This document shows positions 35,260 through 43,416 of a stretch of 64,000 nucleotides of DNA, piece by piece. Source of the DNA: Gaiellales bacterium (GTDB lineage Bacteria; Actinomycetota; Thermoleophilia; Gaiellales; JAICJC01); NCBI GenBank assembly GCA_036403155.1, contig DASWRM010000037.1:142352-206351 (forward strand), read 5' to 3'. The notes under the pieces are model-generated. The model did no database searches and was not told where the DNA came from. It was given only the letters and a program-made list of their open reading frames with translations. Numbering within the stretch: position 1 is the stretch's first letter; every line of letters begins with the position of its first letter. The position numbers and the translations under genes are program-made.

Positions 35260-36186
35260 TCAGGCGGACGCGGCGGCGATCATCGCGCGCAGCTCGCCGG
35301 CCGCGACCGGCGAGCCGGGCGTGTCGGCCAGCTCGGCCCTCGACATCGCCCGTTCCACCACCGCGTCGACAAGGCGCGGGTCGATCGGCACGCGCACCCG
35401 CCCGCCCAGCTCGTCCACGCGTTCGGCGAGGTGCTCGACCGAGGTGCCGAGCGCGGGAGCGAGCGGTGCGAGCGCCTCGCCGGCGCGCGGCAGCATCGTG
35501 CGGATCGTCTGCGGGAGCATCGCCGCGTTCGTCTGCGCGTGGCCGGTGCCACAGGTGCGCACGATCGTCTGGCAGAGGACGTGGTGAAGCGCGTATCCCG
35601 CCGAGTCGACGGCGTACCCGCACAGCAGCGAGCCGAGCGCGCGGTCATCGCCCGCGAGCAGCGTGGCCCCGCGCAGCGCGAGCATCGTGGCGACCGGGTT
35701 CGCGCGCGGCCCGTAGAGCGCCTCCACCCCGTGGGCGAGAGCGTTCAGCGTGCTCGCGCGGAGTGCCGCCTCGGGGAGCGAGCACATCAGCGCCGGGTCG
35801 GCCACCACGAGCACCGGACGCACGGACGGGCGCGCCTCCATCCCGGCGATCTTGCGATGCAGCAGCGTCATCTCGGCCCCGGAGAGCGTCGTCGGCACGG
35901 CGCACACCGCTCCCCCGCGCGCGGACGCGAGCGCCTTGGCGACGTCGACCACCCGGCCTCCGCCCCACGCGACGAGGCGTCCGACCGTGACGCGGTCGAG
36001 CAGCGCGGCAGCCAGGTCGGGCACCTGGCCGTCGCCGACGTGCAGTGCCGGCATGACGCCGGGGTCGGCCCGCTCGCTGGTGATCATCTGGGCGTCCGAG
36101 TCCCACCCGAAGCGGTGCAGGATCGCAGTCGCGTCGTCGCCATAGGCAACGGCCCGGTCGCCGTCGCGCCAGACCCAGCCGCTCAT
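35260..36186 (-). CDS. Iron-containing alcohol dehydrogenase, maleylacetate-reductase-like
   Basis: NAD(P)-dependent oxidoreductase of 308 residues. The cofactor loop is AWGGGRVVDVAKALA, then CAVPTTLSGAEMT. Metal ligands are seen as the aspartate in VVADPAL and the histidines in NALAHGVEALY, GYALHHVLCQT and GTGHAQTNAA. The pattern ALHHVLCQ and GHAQTNAAMLPQ is close to maleylacetate reductase, which acts at the end of chlorocatechol and hydroxyquinol pathways. The family is usually about 350 residues, so the N-terminal domain is shortened. ATG 36186 overlaps the EamA stop. No ring-cleavage dioxygenase is nearby, so the substrate is uncertain. Confidence 0.8.
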   Translation of the reverse strand: MSGWVWRDGDRAVAYGDDATAILHRFGWDSDAQMITSERADPGVMPALHVGDGQVPDLAAALLDRVTVGRLVAWGGGRVVDVAKALASARGGAVCAVPTTLSGAEMTLLHRKIAGMEARPSVRPVLVVADPALMCSLPEAALRASTLNALAHGVEALYGPRANPVATMLALRGATLLAGDDRALGSLLCGYAVDSAGYALHHVLCQTIVRTCGTGHAQTNAAMLPQTIRTMLPRAGEALAPLAPALGTSVEHLAERVDELGGRVRVPIDPRLVDAVVERAMSRAELADTPGSPVAAGELRAMIAAASA

Positions 36187-37058
36187 CGCCGCACCTGCGC
36201 CGTCGCGACGCCGCCCACGACGAGCGCCCCGCCGGCGATCAGCCATCCGGTCACCCGCTCGTCCAGCGTCAGTGCGCCGATTGCGACGGCGAGCGGCGGC
36301 ACGCCGTAGAGGTACGCCACCGTCCGGGAGGCATCGATCCGGCCGAGCGCAACCGTCCAGGCGATGTATGCGAAGAGCGTGCATGCAAGACCGAGGTAGA
36401 GCAGCAGCATCACGTCCAGCGCGCCGAGGCCGCGGAGATCGTCGACCGCGCCGGGACGCAGCAGCGCAAGCAGCGGCACCGTGCCGATCAGGCTTGCGGC
36501 CGAGCTGACGGCGATCGTCCCTGCACGGGCCACGAGCGGCTTCACGAGGACGTTGTACATGGCGAACGAGAGGGCGGAGACGAGAACCAGCACCGGCCCC
36601 TTCGCGGCATGCACCGAGACGGTCTCGCCCGACCCGAGGGTGATCACGACCACGACGCCGGCGAAGGCGACCGCCAGGCCCGCGGCGCGCCAGGCCGAGA
36701 AGCGCTCGAGCCGCAGCAGGATCGCCAGCGCGAGCGTGATGCCCGGAGCCGTGCCGATGACCACGGCTGCCGTGCCGGCCGTCGTGTGGAGCTCGCCGTC
36801 ATTGAGGGCGAGGTGGTACACGGTCACGGTGAGCAGGCCGGCCACGGCGATCCGGAGCAGGTCGCGCCTCGCGATCCCCGGAAGCCCGCCCGAGGCGCGA
36901 AGTGCCACGCCGAATCCCGGGGCAGCGAGCAGATAGCGGCCGGCGGCGATCTCCGGCCCGGTCAGCCCCGCCTCGAGCAGGTGCTTGATGGCGGCGAAGG
37001 CGCCCGCCCAGAGGACGACCACCGAGGCCAGCGCCAGATGGGCGCGGCGCTGTTTCAG
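36183..37058 (-). CDS. EamA-family (DMT) transporter
   Basis: Membrane transporter with about ten helices in two EamA repeats, likely exporting an amino acid or metabolite. The first repeat begins LALASVVVLWAGAFAAIKH and the second near SALSFAMYNVLVKPL, with LGLACTLFAYIAWTVALGRIDAS as the conserved end block. The start is unclear: GTG 37022 would remove the first half of helix 1, while CTG 37058 keeps the helix whole and overlaps the esterase stop by four bases, as elsewhere in the window. I chose 37058 for that reason. The frame extends to 39164 only as a shadow. Confidence 0.82.
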   Translation of the reverse strand: MKQRRAHLALASVVVLWAGAFAAIKHLLEAGLTGPEIAAGRYLLAAPGFGVALRASGGLPGIARRDLLRIAVAGLLTVTVYHLALNDGELHTTAGTAAVVIGTAPGITLALAILLRLERFSAWRAAGLAVAFAGVVVVITLGSGETVSVHAAKGPVLVLVSALSFAMYNVLVKPLVARAGTIAVSSAASLIGTVPLLALLRPGAVDDLRGLGALDVMLLLYLGLACTLFAYIAWTVALGRIDASRTVAYLYGVPPLAVAIGALTLDERVTGWLIAGGALVVGGVATAQVRR

Positions 37059-37690
37059 ATGAGGTCTCCGACCCAGGCGGCCAGCTCGGGCAGGAACGCC
37101 GGATCGACGGTGTGCGGCAGCGGCGACTCGCGGTAGGTCACCGCCGCACCGGCCGCGGTGAGCCGGTCGCGCGCCTGACGCCCCCACTCGACGCCGATCA
37201 CCTGGTCTTGGCTGCCGTGACCGATGGCGACGGGGTACCCGTCGAGCGCGTCCAGGTCGAGCTCGAACCCGGGCACCGTGGGCATGAAGCCGGACAGGCC
37301 GATGATCCCGGCGGGCCGCGGCCGGCCGGCGCCGAGGCCCAGCGCCCACGACATCACGCAGCCCTGCGAGAACCCGCCGAGCACCGTGCGGTCCCAGGAC
37401 ACGCCGGTCGTCTCGGGAAGGCCGTCGAGCCAGGCGCCAGCGGCGTCCATCGTGGGCAGGAAGGTCGCCGGATCGGGGGTGCCGATCCCGCCCAATGCAT
37501 ACCAGTGCCGGCCCCCGGGCGGGAGGGCCAACGGCGCGCGCGGGGTGATGCCGACGAGGCGCCGCTGCGGGTCGAGAGCGTCCAGCAGCGGCTGCAGGTC
37601 GAGCTCGTCCGACCCGCGCCCGTGGAGCAGGACCAGCGCTCCCTGCGGCTCGCCGGCGGCAGGGCGTGTGACTGCCGTGATCGGATCCAC
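37055..37690 (-). CDS. Phospholipase/carboxylesterase-type hydrolase
   Basis: Serine esterase of the Abhydrolase_2 group. It shows ALVLLHGRGSDELDLQPLLDAL (oxyanion strand), the nucleophile GGFSQGCVMSWAL, the acid in GHGSQDQVI and the histidine in SPLPHTVDP. Relatives hydrolyse short acyl esters or lysophospholipids. Two starts are possible: ATG 37711, whose codon overlaps the divergent thioesterase start, or GTG 37690, which lies eight bases after TACTCT and leaves the conserved core intact. I chose 37690 (211 residues). It is cytoplasmic, coupled to the EamA transporter gene. Confidence 0.82.
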   Translation of the reverse strand: MDPITAVTRPAAGEPQGALVLLHGRGSDELDLQPLLDALDPQRRLVGITPRAPLALPPGGRHWYALGGIGTPDPATFLPTMDAAGAWLDGLPETTGVSWDRTVLGGFSQGCVMSWALGLGAGRPRPAGIIGLSGFMPTVPGFELDLDALDGYPVAIGHGSQDQVIGVEWGRQARDRLTAAGAAVTYRESPLPHTVDPAFLPELAAWVGDLI

Positions 37691-37698
37691 GATCTGAG

Positions 37699-37704
37699 AG
37701 AGTA
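37699..37704 (-). promoter_or_regulatory. -10 box for the esterase operon
   Basis: TACTCT on the minus strand, eight bases before GTG 37690. If used, the esterase cannot start at ATG 37711. Confidence 0.35.
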
Positions 37705-37709
37705 GCGGC

Positions 37710-38102
37710 ATGGCGAACAGCAAACGGATCGAGATCCGGTGGCGGGATCTCGACGGCTTCGGCCACGTCAACAACGCGGTCTTCCTCACCTACCTCGAGG
37801 AGGCCCGGGACGAGTTCTACACCGGGCTGCTGGCCTGGGAGACCGTCAACCGGATGGTGCTGCGGCACACGACCGTGGACTTCCGCCGCAGCCTGGTGCA
37901 GTCCGACGACCTGGTCGACGTCTCGCTGAAGGTGCTTCGCATCGGCTCGTCGAGCGTGGTCACCGAGGAGACGGTCACGTCCGTCGCGACCGGAGAGATC
38001 GCCGCGGTCGCGGAGTCGGTGATGGTGCACTGCGACCAGGCTCGCGAGCGCGCGGAACCGTTTCCGGACGATGCCCGCGCACTGCTCGAGGCGCAGCTGT
38101 GA
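37710..38102 (+). CDS. Acyl-CoA thioesterase, 4HBT hotdog family
   Basis: Hotdog-fold thioesterase of 130 residues. The N-terminal block IEIRWRDLDGFGHVNNAVFLTYLEEARDEF has the catalytic aspartate and the D-x-x-G-H-V-N-N motif of 4-hydroxybenzoyl-CoA thioesterase-like proteins. It cleaves a CoA thioester in the cytoplasm; the acyl group is unknown. Its ATG lies in a CATG shared with a possible start of the divergent esterase. The stop overlaps the cupin GTG (GTGA). Confidence 0.88.
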   Translation: MANSKRIEIRWRDLDGFGHVNNAVFLTYLEEARDEFYTGLLAWETVNRMVLRHTTVDFRRSLVQSDDLVDVSLKVLRIGSSSVVTEETVTSVATGEIAAVAESVMVHCDQARERAEPFPDDARALLEAQL

Positions 38103-39019
38103 CGCACGTTGTCCATTGGGACGACGTCGGCGGGCGCGATCGCGAGGCGGGCGACATCCACGCCACCTGGTTCGACCTCGGCGGCGCGGCCGGCAGCGAC
38201 CGGGTCGGCGTGAACCGGATACGCATCCACCCCGGCCGGCGGGCGACGCCGGCGCACGTCCACGGCGCGGAGGAGGAGATCTTCCACGTGGTCGGCGGGT
38301 CCGGGCTGCTCTGGCAGGACGGCACGACCTGCCGCGTCGGCGCGGGCGACACGATCGTGCACGTGGCCGGTCGCGAGACGCACACGCTGCGCGCTGGTCC
38401 GGACGGCCTCGACGTGCTCGCGTTCGGCATGCGGGTGCCGGTCGAGCTCTGCTACCTGCCGCGAGCCGGCCACTCGTGGGCGGGCCCGACGGTGGTGGCA
38501 AGCCCCGGGCTGCAGAACCTGTTTCGGCTCGACGACGACGCCGGGGACTTCCCGTTCCCGGACCCGGGCGAGCGGTTTCCCAACGTCGTCCGGATCGACG
38601 ATGTCGAGCCGATGGCGAGCGGCCCCCCTGGCCGCACGCGTCTCGACCTCGGCTCCGCCGGCGGGTCTCACCGCACGGGGCTGAAGCATGTGCGGTCTGA
38701 TGTCGGGAAGCTGATCTGCGTGCCGCACTGCCACTCGGCTGAGGAGGAGCTGTTCGTCGTCCTCGAGGGCGACGGCACGTGCGAGCTGGGGGATGAGGTG
38801 TTCCCGGTGCGGCGCGGGAGCGTGATCGCGCGCCCGGCCGGTACGGGCGTCGCGCACGCGATCCGCGCCGGGTCGTCGGGGATCGGCGTGCTGGCATACG
38901 GCACGCGCGAGCCGTCGGACATCTGCTTCTACCCGCGATCGGGCAAGGTCTACATCTGCGGGGTCGGCGTGATCGGCCGGCTCGAGCAGCTCGACTACTG
39001 GGAGGGCGAGGAGCTCTAG
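38099..39019 (+). CDS. Two-domain cupin protein
   Basis: Protein of 306 residues made of two cupin domains. The first (about 50-120) has AHVHGAEEEIFHVVGGSGLL; the second (about 200-270) has PHCHSAEEELFVVLEGDGTCEL and RPAGTGVAHAIRAG. Each keeps the H-x-H-x-E metal-binding layout, so both may bind a metal. Such bicupins include dioxygenases and sugar-binding proteins; the reaction is not evident here. It is coupled to the thioesterase. The stop is followed 28 bp later by the 153-bp tandem repeat. Confidence 0.8.
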   Translation: MTHVVHWDDVGGRDREAGDIHATWFDLGGAAGSDRVGVNRIRIHPGRRATPAHVHGAEEEIFHVVGGSGLLWQDGTTCRVGAGDTIVHVAGRETHTLRAGPDGLDVLAFGMRVPVELCYLPRAGHSWAGPTVVASPGLQNLFRLDDDAGDFPFPDPGERFPNVVRIDDVEPMASGPPGRTRLDLGSAGGSHRTGLKHVRSDVGKLICVPHCHSAEEELFVVLEGDGTCELGDEVFPVRRGSVIARPAGTGVAHAIRAGSSGIGVLAYGTREPSDICFYPRSGKVYICGVGVIGRLEQLDYWEGEEL

Positions 39020-39046
39020 CCCTCGGGTCGGAGGTGTCACGGCACC

Positions 39047-39567
39047 CCAATTCTTGGAGACCAAGTCGTTCAGGCCGGCCGTTGGCCGGCCGTGACGCCG
39101 CCGCCAGGAAGATCACGGGCGAGGCGGCGCCGCCTTCACCCGCGAACCGGCGTGGTTGCACCAATCCGGGCGATCGTCACAGCACCCGTGACGCCCAGCG
39201 CCAATCATTGGAGACCACGTCGTTCCGGCCGGCCGTAGGCCGGCCGTGACGGGCACGTGACAAAGGCTCCTGCCGCGGCGGCGCGACCTTCACCCGCGAA
39301 GGGGGTGGTTGCACCGACCCGGGCGATCGTCACAGCACCCGTGACGCCCAGCGCCAATTATTGGAGACCAAGTCGTTCCGGCCGGCCGTAGGCCGGCCGT
39401 GACGGGCACGTGACAAAGGCTCCTGCCGCGGCGGCGCGACCTTCACCCGCGAAGGGGGTGGTTGCACCGATCCGGGCGATCGTCACAGCACCCGTGACGC
39501 CCAGCGCCAATTATTGGAGACCAAGTCGTTCCGGCCGGCCGTTGGCCGGCCGTGACGGGCGCGTGAC
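39047..39567. repeat. 153-bp tandem repeat, three full copies and a partial copy
   Basis: Units start at 39047, 39201, 39354 and 39507, giving periods of 154, 153 and 153; the last copy stops at 39567, two bases before the thioredoxin stop codon. Copies 2 and 3 are nearly identical, copy 1 is more diverged. Each unit holds three palindromes: CCAATTATTGG (or a variant), CGGCCGGCC-GTW-GGCCGGCCG and GTCAC-agcacc-GTGAC. A conserved stretch ttcacccgcgaa lies between. It fills the whole 550-bp gap between the cupin gene and the convergent thioredoxin gene. Frames within it are open only by chance, and I see no coding sense. Confidence 0.9.
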
Positions 39568-39569
39568 GG

Positions 39570-40217
39570 TCAGTAGAGCGATGACGCGAGCTGGCGGCGA
39601 TAGCGCAGCGCCAGCGGATGGTTCTGCCCGAGCTCCGCGAACACGCCCACCATCACCCTCCGCAGCCGGTCGCGCTCGTCGCCGGTCGCCGACCGGATCG
39701 CCTCGAGCAGCAGCGCCAACCCCCGCTCGTGGTCGCCCTCCGCGATCGCCGCCAGCGCCGGCCCGGATGCGTCGTCGCCGGCGAGCTCCAGCCGCGCGAG
39801 CGCCGCCAGCGCTGCCGGATGACCCGGCTCGAGCGCGATCGCCCTGCGCAGCGACTCCTCGTCGCCCAGCTCCACCAGCCGGTCGGCCTCGCTGGGAAGC
39901 AGCCCCCGCAGGAACGCATCCACGGACTGGCGCGGCACCGCCCCCGTGAACTGATCCACCATGCGCCCGTCCCTGAATGCCTTGACCGCCGGGATGCCCT
40001 GCACCCGGTATTCCATCGCGGTGCGCGGGCTGGCGTCCACGTCCACTTTCACCAACTCCACCTGGCCGTCGAGCGCCCCGACGGCCTCCTCCAGCACGGG
40101 CGTCAGCTGGCGGCACGGACCGCACCACGCCGCCCAGAAGTCCACGACCACCGGCACCTCGTGCGACCGGTCGATGACGTCGCGGGCGAACGTCTCGTCC
40201 GTCGCGTCGCCGCTCAC
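39570..40217 (-). CDS. Thioredoxin-TPR protein (CnoX/YbbN-like)
   Basis: Protein of 215 residues. Residues 5-105 are a thioredoxin domain with the active site W31-C32-G33-P34-C35 and the cis-proline in GIPAVKAF. Residues 110-215 are TPR-like helices (SLRRAIALEPGHPAALAALARLELAG). This domain order matches the YbbN/CnoX co-chaperones that protect proteins under oxidative stress. A C-terminal TPR domain also suggests partner binding. GTG 40217 overlaps the PAC2 stop (GTGA); the 40832 frame is a PAC2 shadow. The gene ends at the tandem repeat. Confidence 0.9.
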   Translation of the reverse strand: MSGDATDETFARDVIDRSHEVPVVVDFWAAWCGPCRQLTPVLEEAVGALDGQVELVKVDVDASPRTAMEYRVQGIPAVKAFRDGRMVDQFTGAVPRQSVDAFLRGLLPSEADRLVELGDEESLRRAIALEPGHPAALAALARLELAGDDASGPALAAIAEGDHERGLALLLEAIRSATGDERDRLRRVMVGVFAELGQNHPLALRYRRQLASSLY

Positions 40218-41059
40218 TGCCCCGGCTCCTCGCCGCCCTGCTCGCGCAGGTACCGCTCGAAGTCGCGCGCGAGATCCTCCCCGGTCGGCGGGTCCTCCGC
40301 GTCGGCGGCCGACTCGAGCTGCTCGACGTAGCCCGCCAGCTCCGGATCCTCCGCGACCGCGGCCGCGACCCGGACGGCGTACTCGCTCGCCGCGCGGACG
40401 AGCTCGCCGCTCGGCCCCGGCGTCCCGACCAGGTCCGACAGCCGCTCGAGCAGCGCCACCGCAGCCCGCGGGTTCGGCGTGGCAGAGATGTAGTGCGGCG
40501 TTGCCGCCCACAGGCTCGCCGAGCGCAGGCCGGCGCGGCCGCAGGCGTCGTGCAGCACGCCGACGATCCCCGTCGGCCCCTCGTAGTTCGACCGGGTCAG
40601 CGCGAGGCGCGCGATCAGCTCCTCGTCGGATGCCGTCGAGGACACCGGCACCGGCCGCGTGTGCGGCGTGTCTGCCAGCAGCGCGCCGAGCGTGATCACC
40701 AGCTCGACGCCCATCTGCTGGGCGAGCCCGCAGATCGCGTCGGTGTACGCGCGCCACCGCATGTTCGGCTCGGGCCCGAGCACGATCACAACGTCGTCCT
40801 CCTCCGAGGCCAGCATCTCGGTCTCGGGCCACTCGACCTTGCGCACCTGGCCGTCGAGCAGGGTCACCGTCGGCCGCGTCTGCTGGTAGTCCACGAACGG
40901 GTCCGGGTCGATCACCGCGAACCGCTCGGCGGACGTCGCGACCCGCAGGTAGCCGGCCGCCAGACTGGCCGCGCCGCCCGCGTCATTCCACCCCTGGAAG
41001 GCGGCGATCATGGTCGGCGCCCGCAGGCGCGGGGTCGATTCGATCGTGATGTGCTCCAC
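40214..41059 (-). CDS. PAC2-family protein
   Basis: Protein of 281 residues of the PAC2 (proteasome assembly chaperone 2-like) family, common in actinobacteria. It begins MEHITIESTPRLRAPTMIAAFQGWNDAGGAAS, with the conserved GWNDAG. IVLGPEPNMRWRAY and VITLGALLADTPHTRPVPV follow. The C-terminus is acidic. The bacterial role is not settled. I chose GTG 41059, six bases after GACACT; ATG 41077 would lie upstream of that box. It is coupled to the thioredoxin-TPR gene, which hints at a shared protein-quality role. Confidence 0.85.
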   Translation of the reverse strand: MEHITIESTPRLRAPTMIAAFQGWNDAGGAASLAAGYLRVATSAERFAVIDPDPFVDYQQTRPTVTLLDGQVRKVEWPETEMLASEEDDVVIVLGPEPNMRWRAYTDAICGLAQQMGVELVITLGALLADTPHTRPVPVSSTASDEELIARLALTRSNYEGPTGIVGVLHDACGRAGLRSASLWAATPHYISATPNPRAAVALLERLSDLVGTPGPSGELVRAASEYAVRVAAAVAEDPELAGYVEQLESAADAEDPPTGEDLARDFERYLREQGGEEPGQ

Positions 41060-41065
41060 CTCGGC

Positions 41066-41071
41066 AGTGTC
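41066..41071 (-). promoter_or_regulatory. -10 box for the PAC2-thioredoxin operon
   Basis: GACACT on the minus strand, six bases before GTG 41059. It lies 20 bases from the divergent GATACT box of the protease gene. Confidence 0.35.
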
Positions 41072-41091
41072 GCACACGCACGCGAAACGCC

Positions 41092-41097
41092 GATACT
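41092..41097 (+). promoter_or_regulatory. -10 box for the MarP-like protease gene
   Basis: GATACT six bases before GTG 41104, again a leaderless layout. It is divergent from the PAC2 promoter. Confidence 0.4.
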
Positions 41098-41103
41098 ACG
41101 CGC

Positions 41104-42237
41104 GTGACGGCGGCCGACGTGATCGTGATCCTCTGGGTGGCGATGTCGGCGCTGGTCGGCTTCCGCCGCGGACTCGCCGCCCAAGCGCTCGCCCTCGGCG
41201 GCTTCGCGCTCGGTGCCTGGGTCGGGTCGCGGGTCGCCCCGCACGCGCTCACCTCCGGCGCCCGCGTGGACTGGCAGCCGGTCGCCGCGCTGGTCGGCGC
41301 CATCGCCTGCGGCGCGATCGCCCAGATGGCGACCGCGCCGATCGCCACCCTCATCCGCCGCCGTGTCCTGCTCGGCCCTCTCGCCACCGCGGACGGCGCC
41401 GGAGGCCTGCTGGTCGGGGCGGCGCTCGGCCTCGGCGTCGCCTGGCTGCTCGCCGTCACCGCGCTCCAGCAGCCGGAGCTGGGACTTCGCCGCACGGTGC
41501 AGGCCTCCGCCATCCTCCCCCGCCTCGTCCGCTGGCTGCCTGCGCAATCCCTGCTCGACGCGATCGCGCGGTTCGACCAGCTTCCCGTCCTCGCCGGCCG
41601 CGGCGTCACCTCCCTTCCGCCGCCCGATCGCACGGTGCCCGTCTCGGCCGCAGTCCGGCGGGCCGAGCGGAGCGTGCTGCTGGTCGAGGGAACCTCGTGC
41701 GGACTCACGCTCCAGGGCACCGGCTGGGTGGTACAGGCGGGGCTCGTGGTCACGAACGCGCACGTGATCGCGGGCGAGCACGACACCCGCGTGATCACGC
41801 ACGAAGGCAGCCTGAGCGCACGCCCGGTCTACGTCAGCGCGTCGCACGACGTCGCGCTGCTGCAGGTGCCGGGCCTGCGCGAACGCCCACTGGCCCGGCG
41901 CGGAGACGTGGCCGGCGGGACCGGTGTGGCGCTGGTGGGCTACCCCGGCGGCGGCCCGCTCACCGCGGCGCCCGGCCGGATCGGCTCTCCCGCGCTGATC
42001 GTCACGCGCAACGCGTACGAGCAGGGGGTCGTCCAGCGCACCGTCGTCCCGCTTCGCGGATCCGTGCGCCACGGCGACAGCGGCGGCCCGGTGCTCGACC
42101 GGCGCGGGCGGGTGGTCGCCATGATGTTCGCCGCCGCGGAGGGCGGCGGAGGTGGGTACGGCGTCACCGTTGCCGACGTGGACGACGCGATCGCGCACCG
42201 CGGTGGGCACGTCGACACCGGCCCCTGCGTGGGCTGA
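41104..42237 (+). CDS. MarP-like membrane serine protease (CvpA domain plus trypsin-like domain)
   Basis: Protein of 377 residues. Residues 1-125 hold four membrane helices of the CvpA/colicin V production type (VIVILWVAMSALVGFRRGLAAQ). Residues 180-370 form a chymotrypsin-like protease with triad H220 (TNAHVI), D249 (SHDVALL) and S326 (GDSGGPV). This pair of domains is that of MarP of mycobacteria, a periplasmic protease needed for acid and oxidative stress resistance. Cysteines C199 (EGTSCGL) and C375 (TGPCVG) could form the regulatory disulfide known for that family. A GATACT box lies six bases before the GTG. Confidence 0.9.
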   Translation: MTAADVIVILWVAMSALVGFRRGLAAQALALGGFALGAWVGSRVAPHALTSGARVDWQPVAALVGAIACGAIAQMATAPIATLIRRRVLLGPLATADGAGGLLVGAALGLGVAWLLAVTALQQPELGLRRTVQASAILPRLVRWLPAQSLLDAIARFDQLPVLAGRGVTSLPPPDRTVPVSAAVRRAERSVLLVEGTSCGLTLQGTGWVVQAGLVVTNAHVIAGEHDTRVITHEGSLSARPVYVSASHDVALLQVPGLRERPLARRGDVAGGTGVALVGYPGGGPLTAAPGRIGSPALIVTRNAYEQGVVQRTVVPLRGSVRHGDSGGPVLDRRGRVVAMMFAAAEGGGGGYGVTVADVDDAIAHRGGHVDTGPCVG

Positions 42238-42246
42238 CGGCGCCCT

Positions 42247-43416
42247 TCACAGCCCGCGGAGGAGCAGTCTCGCACCCTGTGGGTGGATCCGCCGCAGCGC
42301 CTCGCCGAGCGCCTCCAGGGCCGCGAGGTTGTGGCCCTCGAGGAAGTCGTCCACGTGCCGCAGCGCGATCTGCATGCCGCCGGCCAGCGGCTCGAAGCCC
42401 TCGTGGCCCTTCAGGGGGTTGACCCACATGAGCGTGTCCGCCTGCCGCGAGATGGTCGACAGCTGGGCGTCGAGCACCGAGAGGTCGCCGCGCTCCCAGC
42501 CGTCGGAGGCGACCACGACCACCGCGCCGCGCGTCAGCCCGCGGCGGCCGAACACCCGGTTGTACGCAGCCAGGGACTCCCCGATCCGCGTGCCGCCGCC
42601 CCAGTCCGACAGGGCCATGCTGGCCCGCGCGAGGGCGACGTCGGGATCGCGGCCGGCCAGATGCGGCGTCAGGCGGGTCAGCCGCGTGCCGAACGCGAAC
42701 GCCTCCACGTACCGGGCGGCGCCCTCCCGCGCCGAGAGCGCCTGGAGGAACATCACGAGCGCGCGCGCGTACGGCTCCATCGAGCCGGACACGTCCACGA
42801 GCACGACCAGCTTGCGCGGCACCAGCTTGGGACGCCGCCACTCCCGCTCCAGCGGGATCCCGTCGGAGCGCATCGACTGGCGCAGCGTGCGGCGCTGATC
42901 GAGCACGCCGCCGCCGTGGGCCGGCTCGAGCCGCCGCGAGCGCCGCAGCGGGTGCAGCGCCGCCAGGTCGTCCATCAGCCGCCGCACGCGGCGCAGCTCG
43001 TCCGGCGACATGTCGGCGAAGTCGCGGCGCCGCAGCACCTCGTGGTCGGCCGCGGAGATGCCGCGCAGCTCGTCATCGTCTGCCGGCTCCTCGCCGTCGT
43101 CCTCCTCCGGCTCGGTGGCACCGGCCTCGCCCGGCGGCCGCAGCTCCGGGAGGGCGACCGCGTCGGCCCGCTCCAGCCGGCGCGGCTCACGCTCCCAGAA
43201 CGCCTGGAACGCCGCATCGAAGACGGCGAGGTGGTCGTGCCGGGAGACGAGCGTGCAGCGCAGCGCGTGGTACACCTGGTCGCGGTCGGCGAGGTCGACG
43301 AGCTCCAGCCCGCGCATCGCGTCCTGCAGCCGGCCCGGGCCGACCTCCATGCCGGCCTCGCGCAGGATCCGGCCGAACGTGACCAGCTTGCGGGTGACCG
43401 CGTCGCCGGGGCTCAT
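42247..43416 (-). CDS. CoxE-like VWA domain protein
   Basis: Protein of 389 residues. Its C-terminal half is a von Willebrand A domain with the MIDAS motif LVDVSGSMEPYAR near residue 206 and later DWGGGTRIGESL and VVASDGW. The N-terminal half is helical with a highly acidic linker (EPEEDDGEEPADDDE). CoxE-type proteins work with a MoxR ATPase to mature metalloenzymes such as CO dehydrogenase. Here the MoxR gene is directly upstream and overlaps by ATGA. Client enzyme: possibly the molybdenum hydroxylase at 29.1-32.7 kb, by inference. Confidence 0.88.
   Translation of the reverse strand: MSPGDAVTRKLVTFGRILREAGMEVGPGRLQDAMRGLELVDLADRDQVYHALRCTLVSRHDHLAVFDAAFQAFWEREPRRLERADAVALPELRPPGEAGATEPEEDDGEEPADDDELRGISAADHEVLRRRDFADMSPDELRRVRRLMDDLAALHPLRRSRRLEPAHGGGVLDQRRTLRQSMRSDGIPLEREWRRPKLVPRKLVVLVDVSGSMEPYARALVMFLQALSAREGAARYVEAFAFGTRLTRLTPHLAGRDPDVALARASMALSDWGGGTRIGESLAAYNRVFGRRGLTRGAVVVVASDGWERGDLSVLDAQLSTISRQADTLMWVNPLKGHEGFEPLAGGMQIALRHVDDFLEGHNLAALEALGEALRRIHPQGARLLLRGL

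Noticed and set aside
36183..39164. Minus-strand frame of 993 residues
   Set aside because: Only its last 290 residues (EamA transporter) make sense; the rest is a shadow across the esterase, thioesterase and cupin genes.
39034..39249. Frames inside the 153-bp repeat (also 39410-39949)
   Set aside because: Composition is that of non-coding GC-rich DNA, the frames end at random places in the unit, and no start signal is seen.
39047..39567. Integron attC array or CRISPR-like array
   Set aside because: Units are direct copies with no variable spacers or cassette genes, there is no integrase or cas gene, and the palindromes do not have the attC core arrangement.
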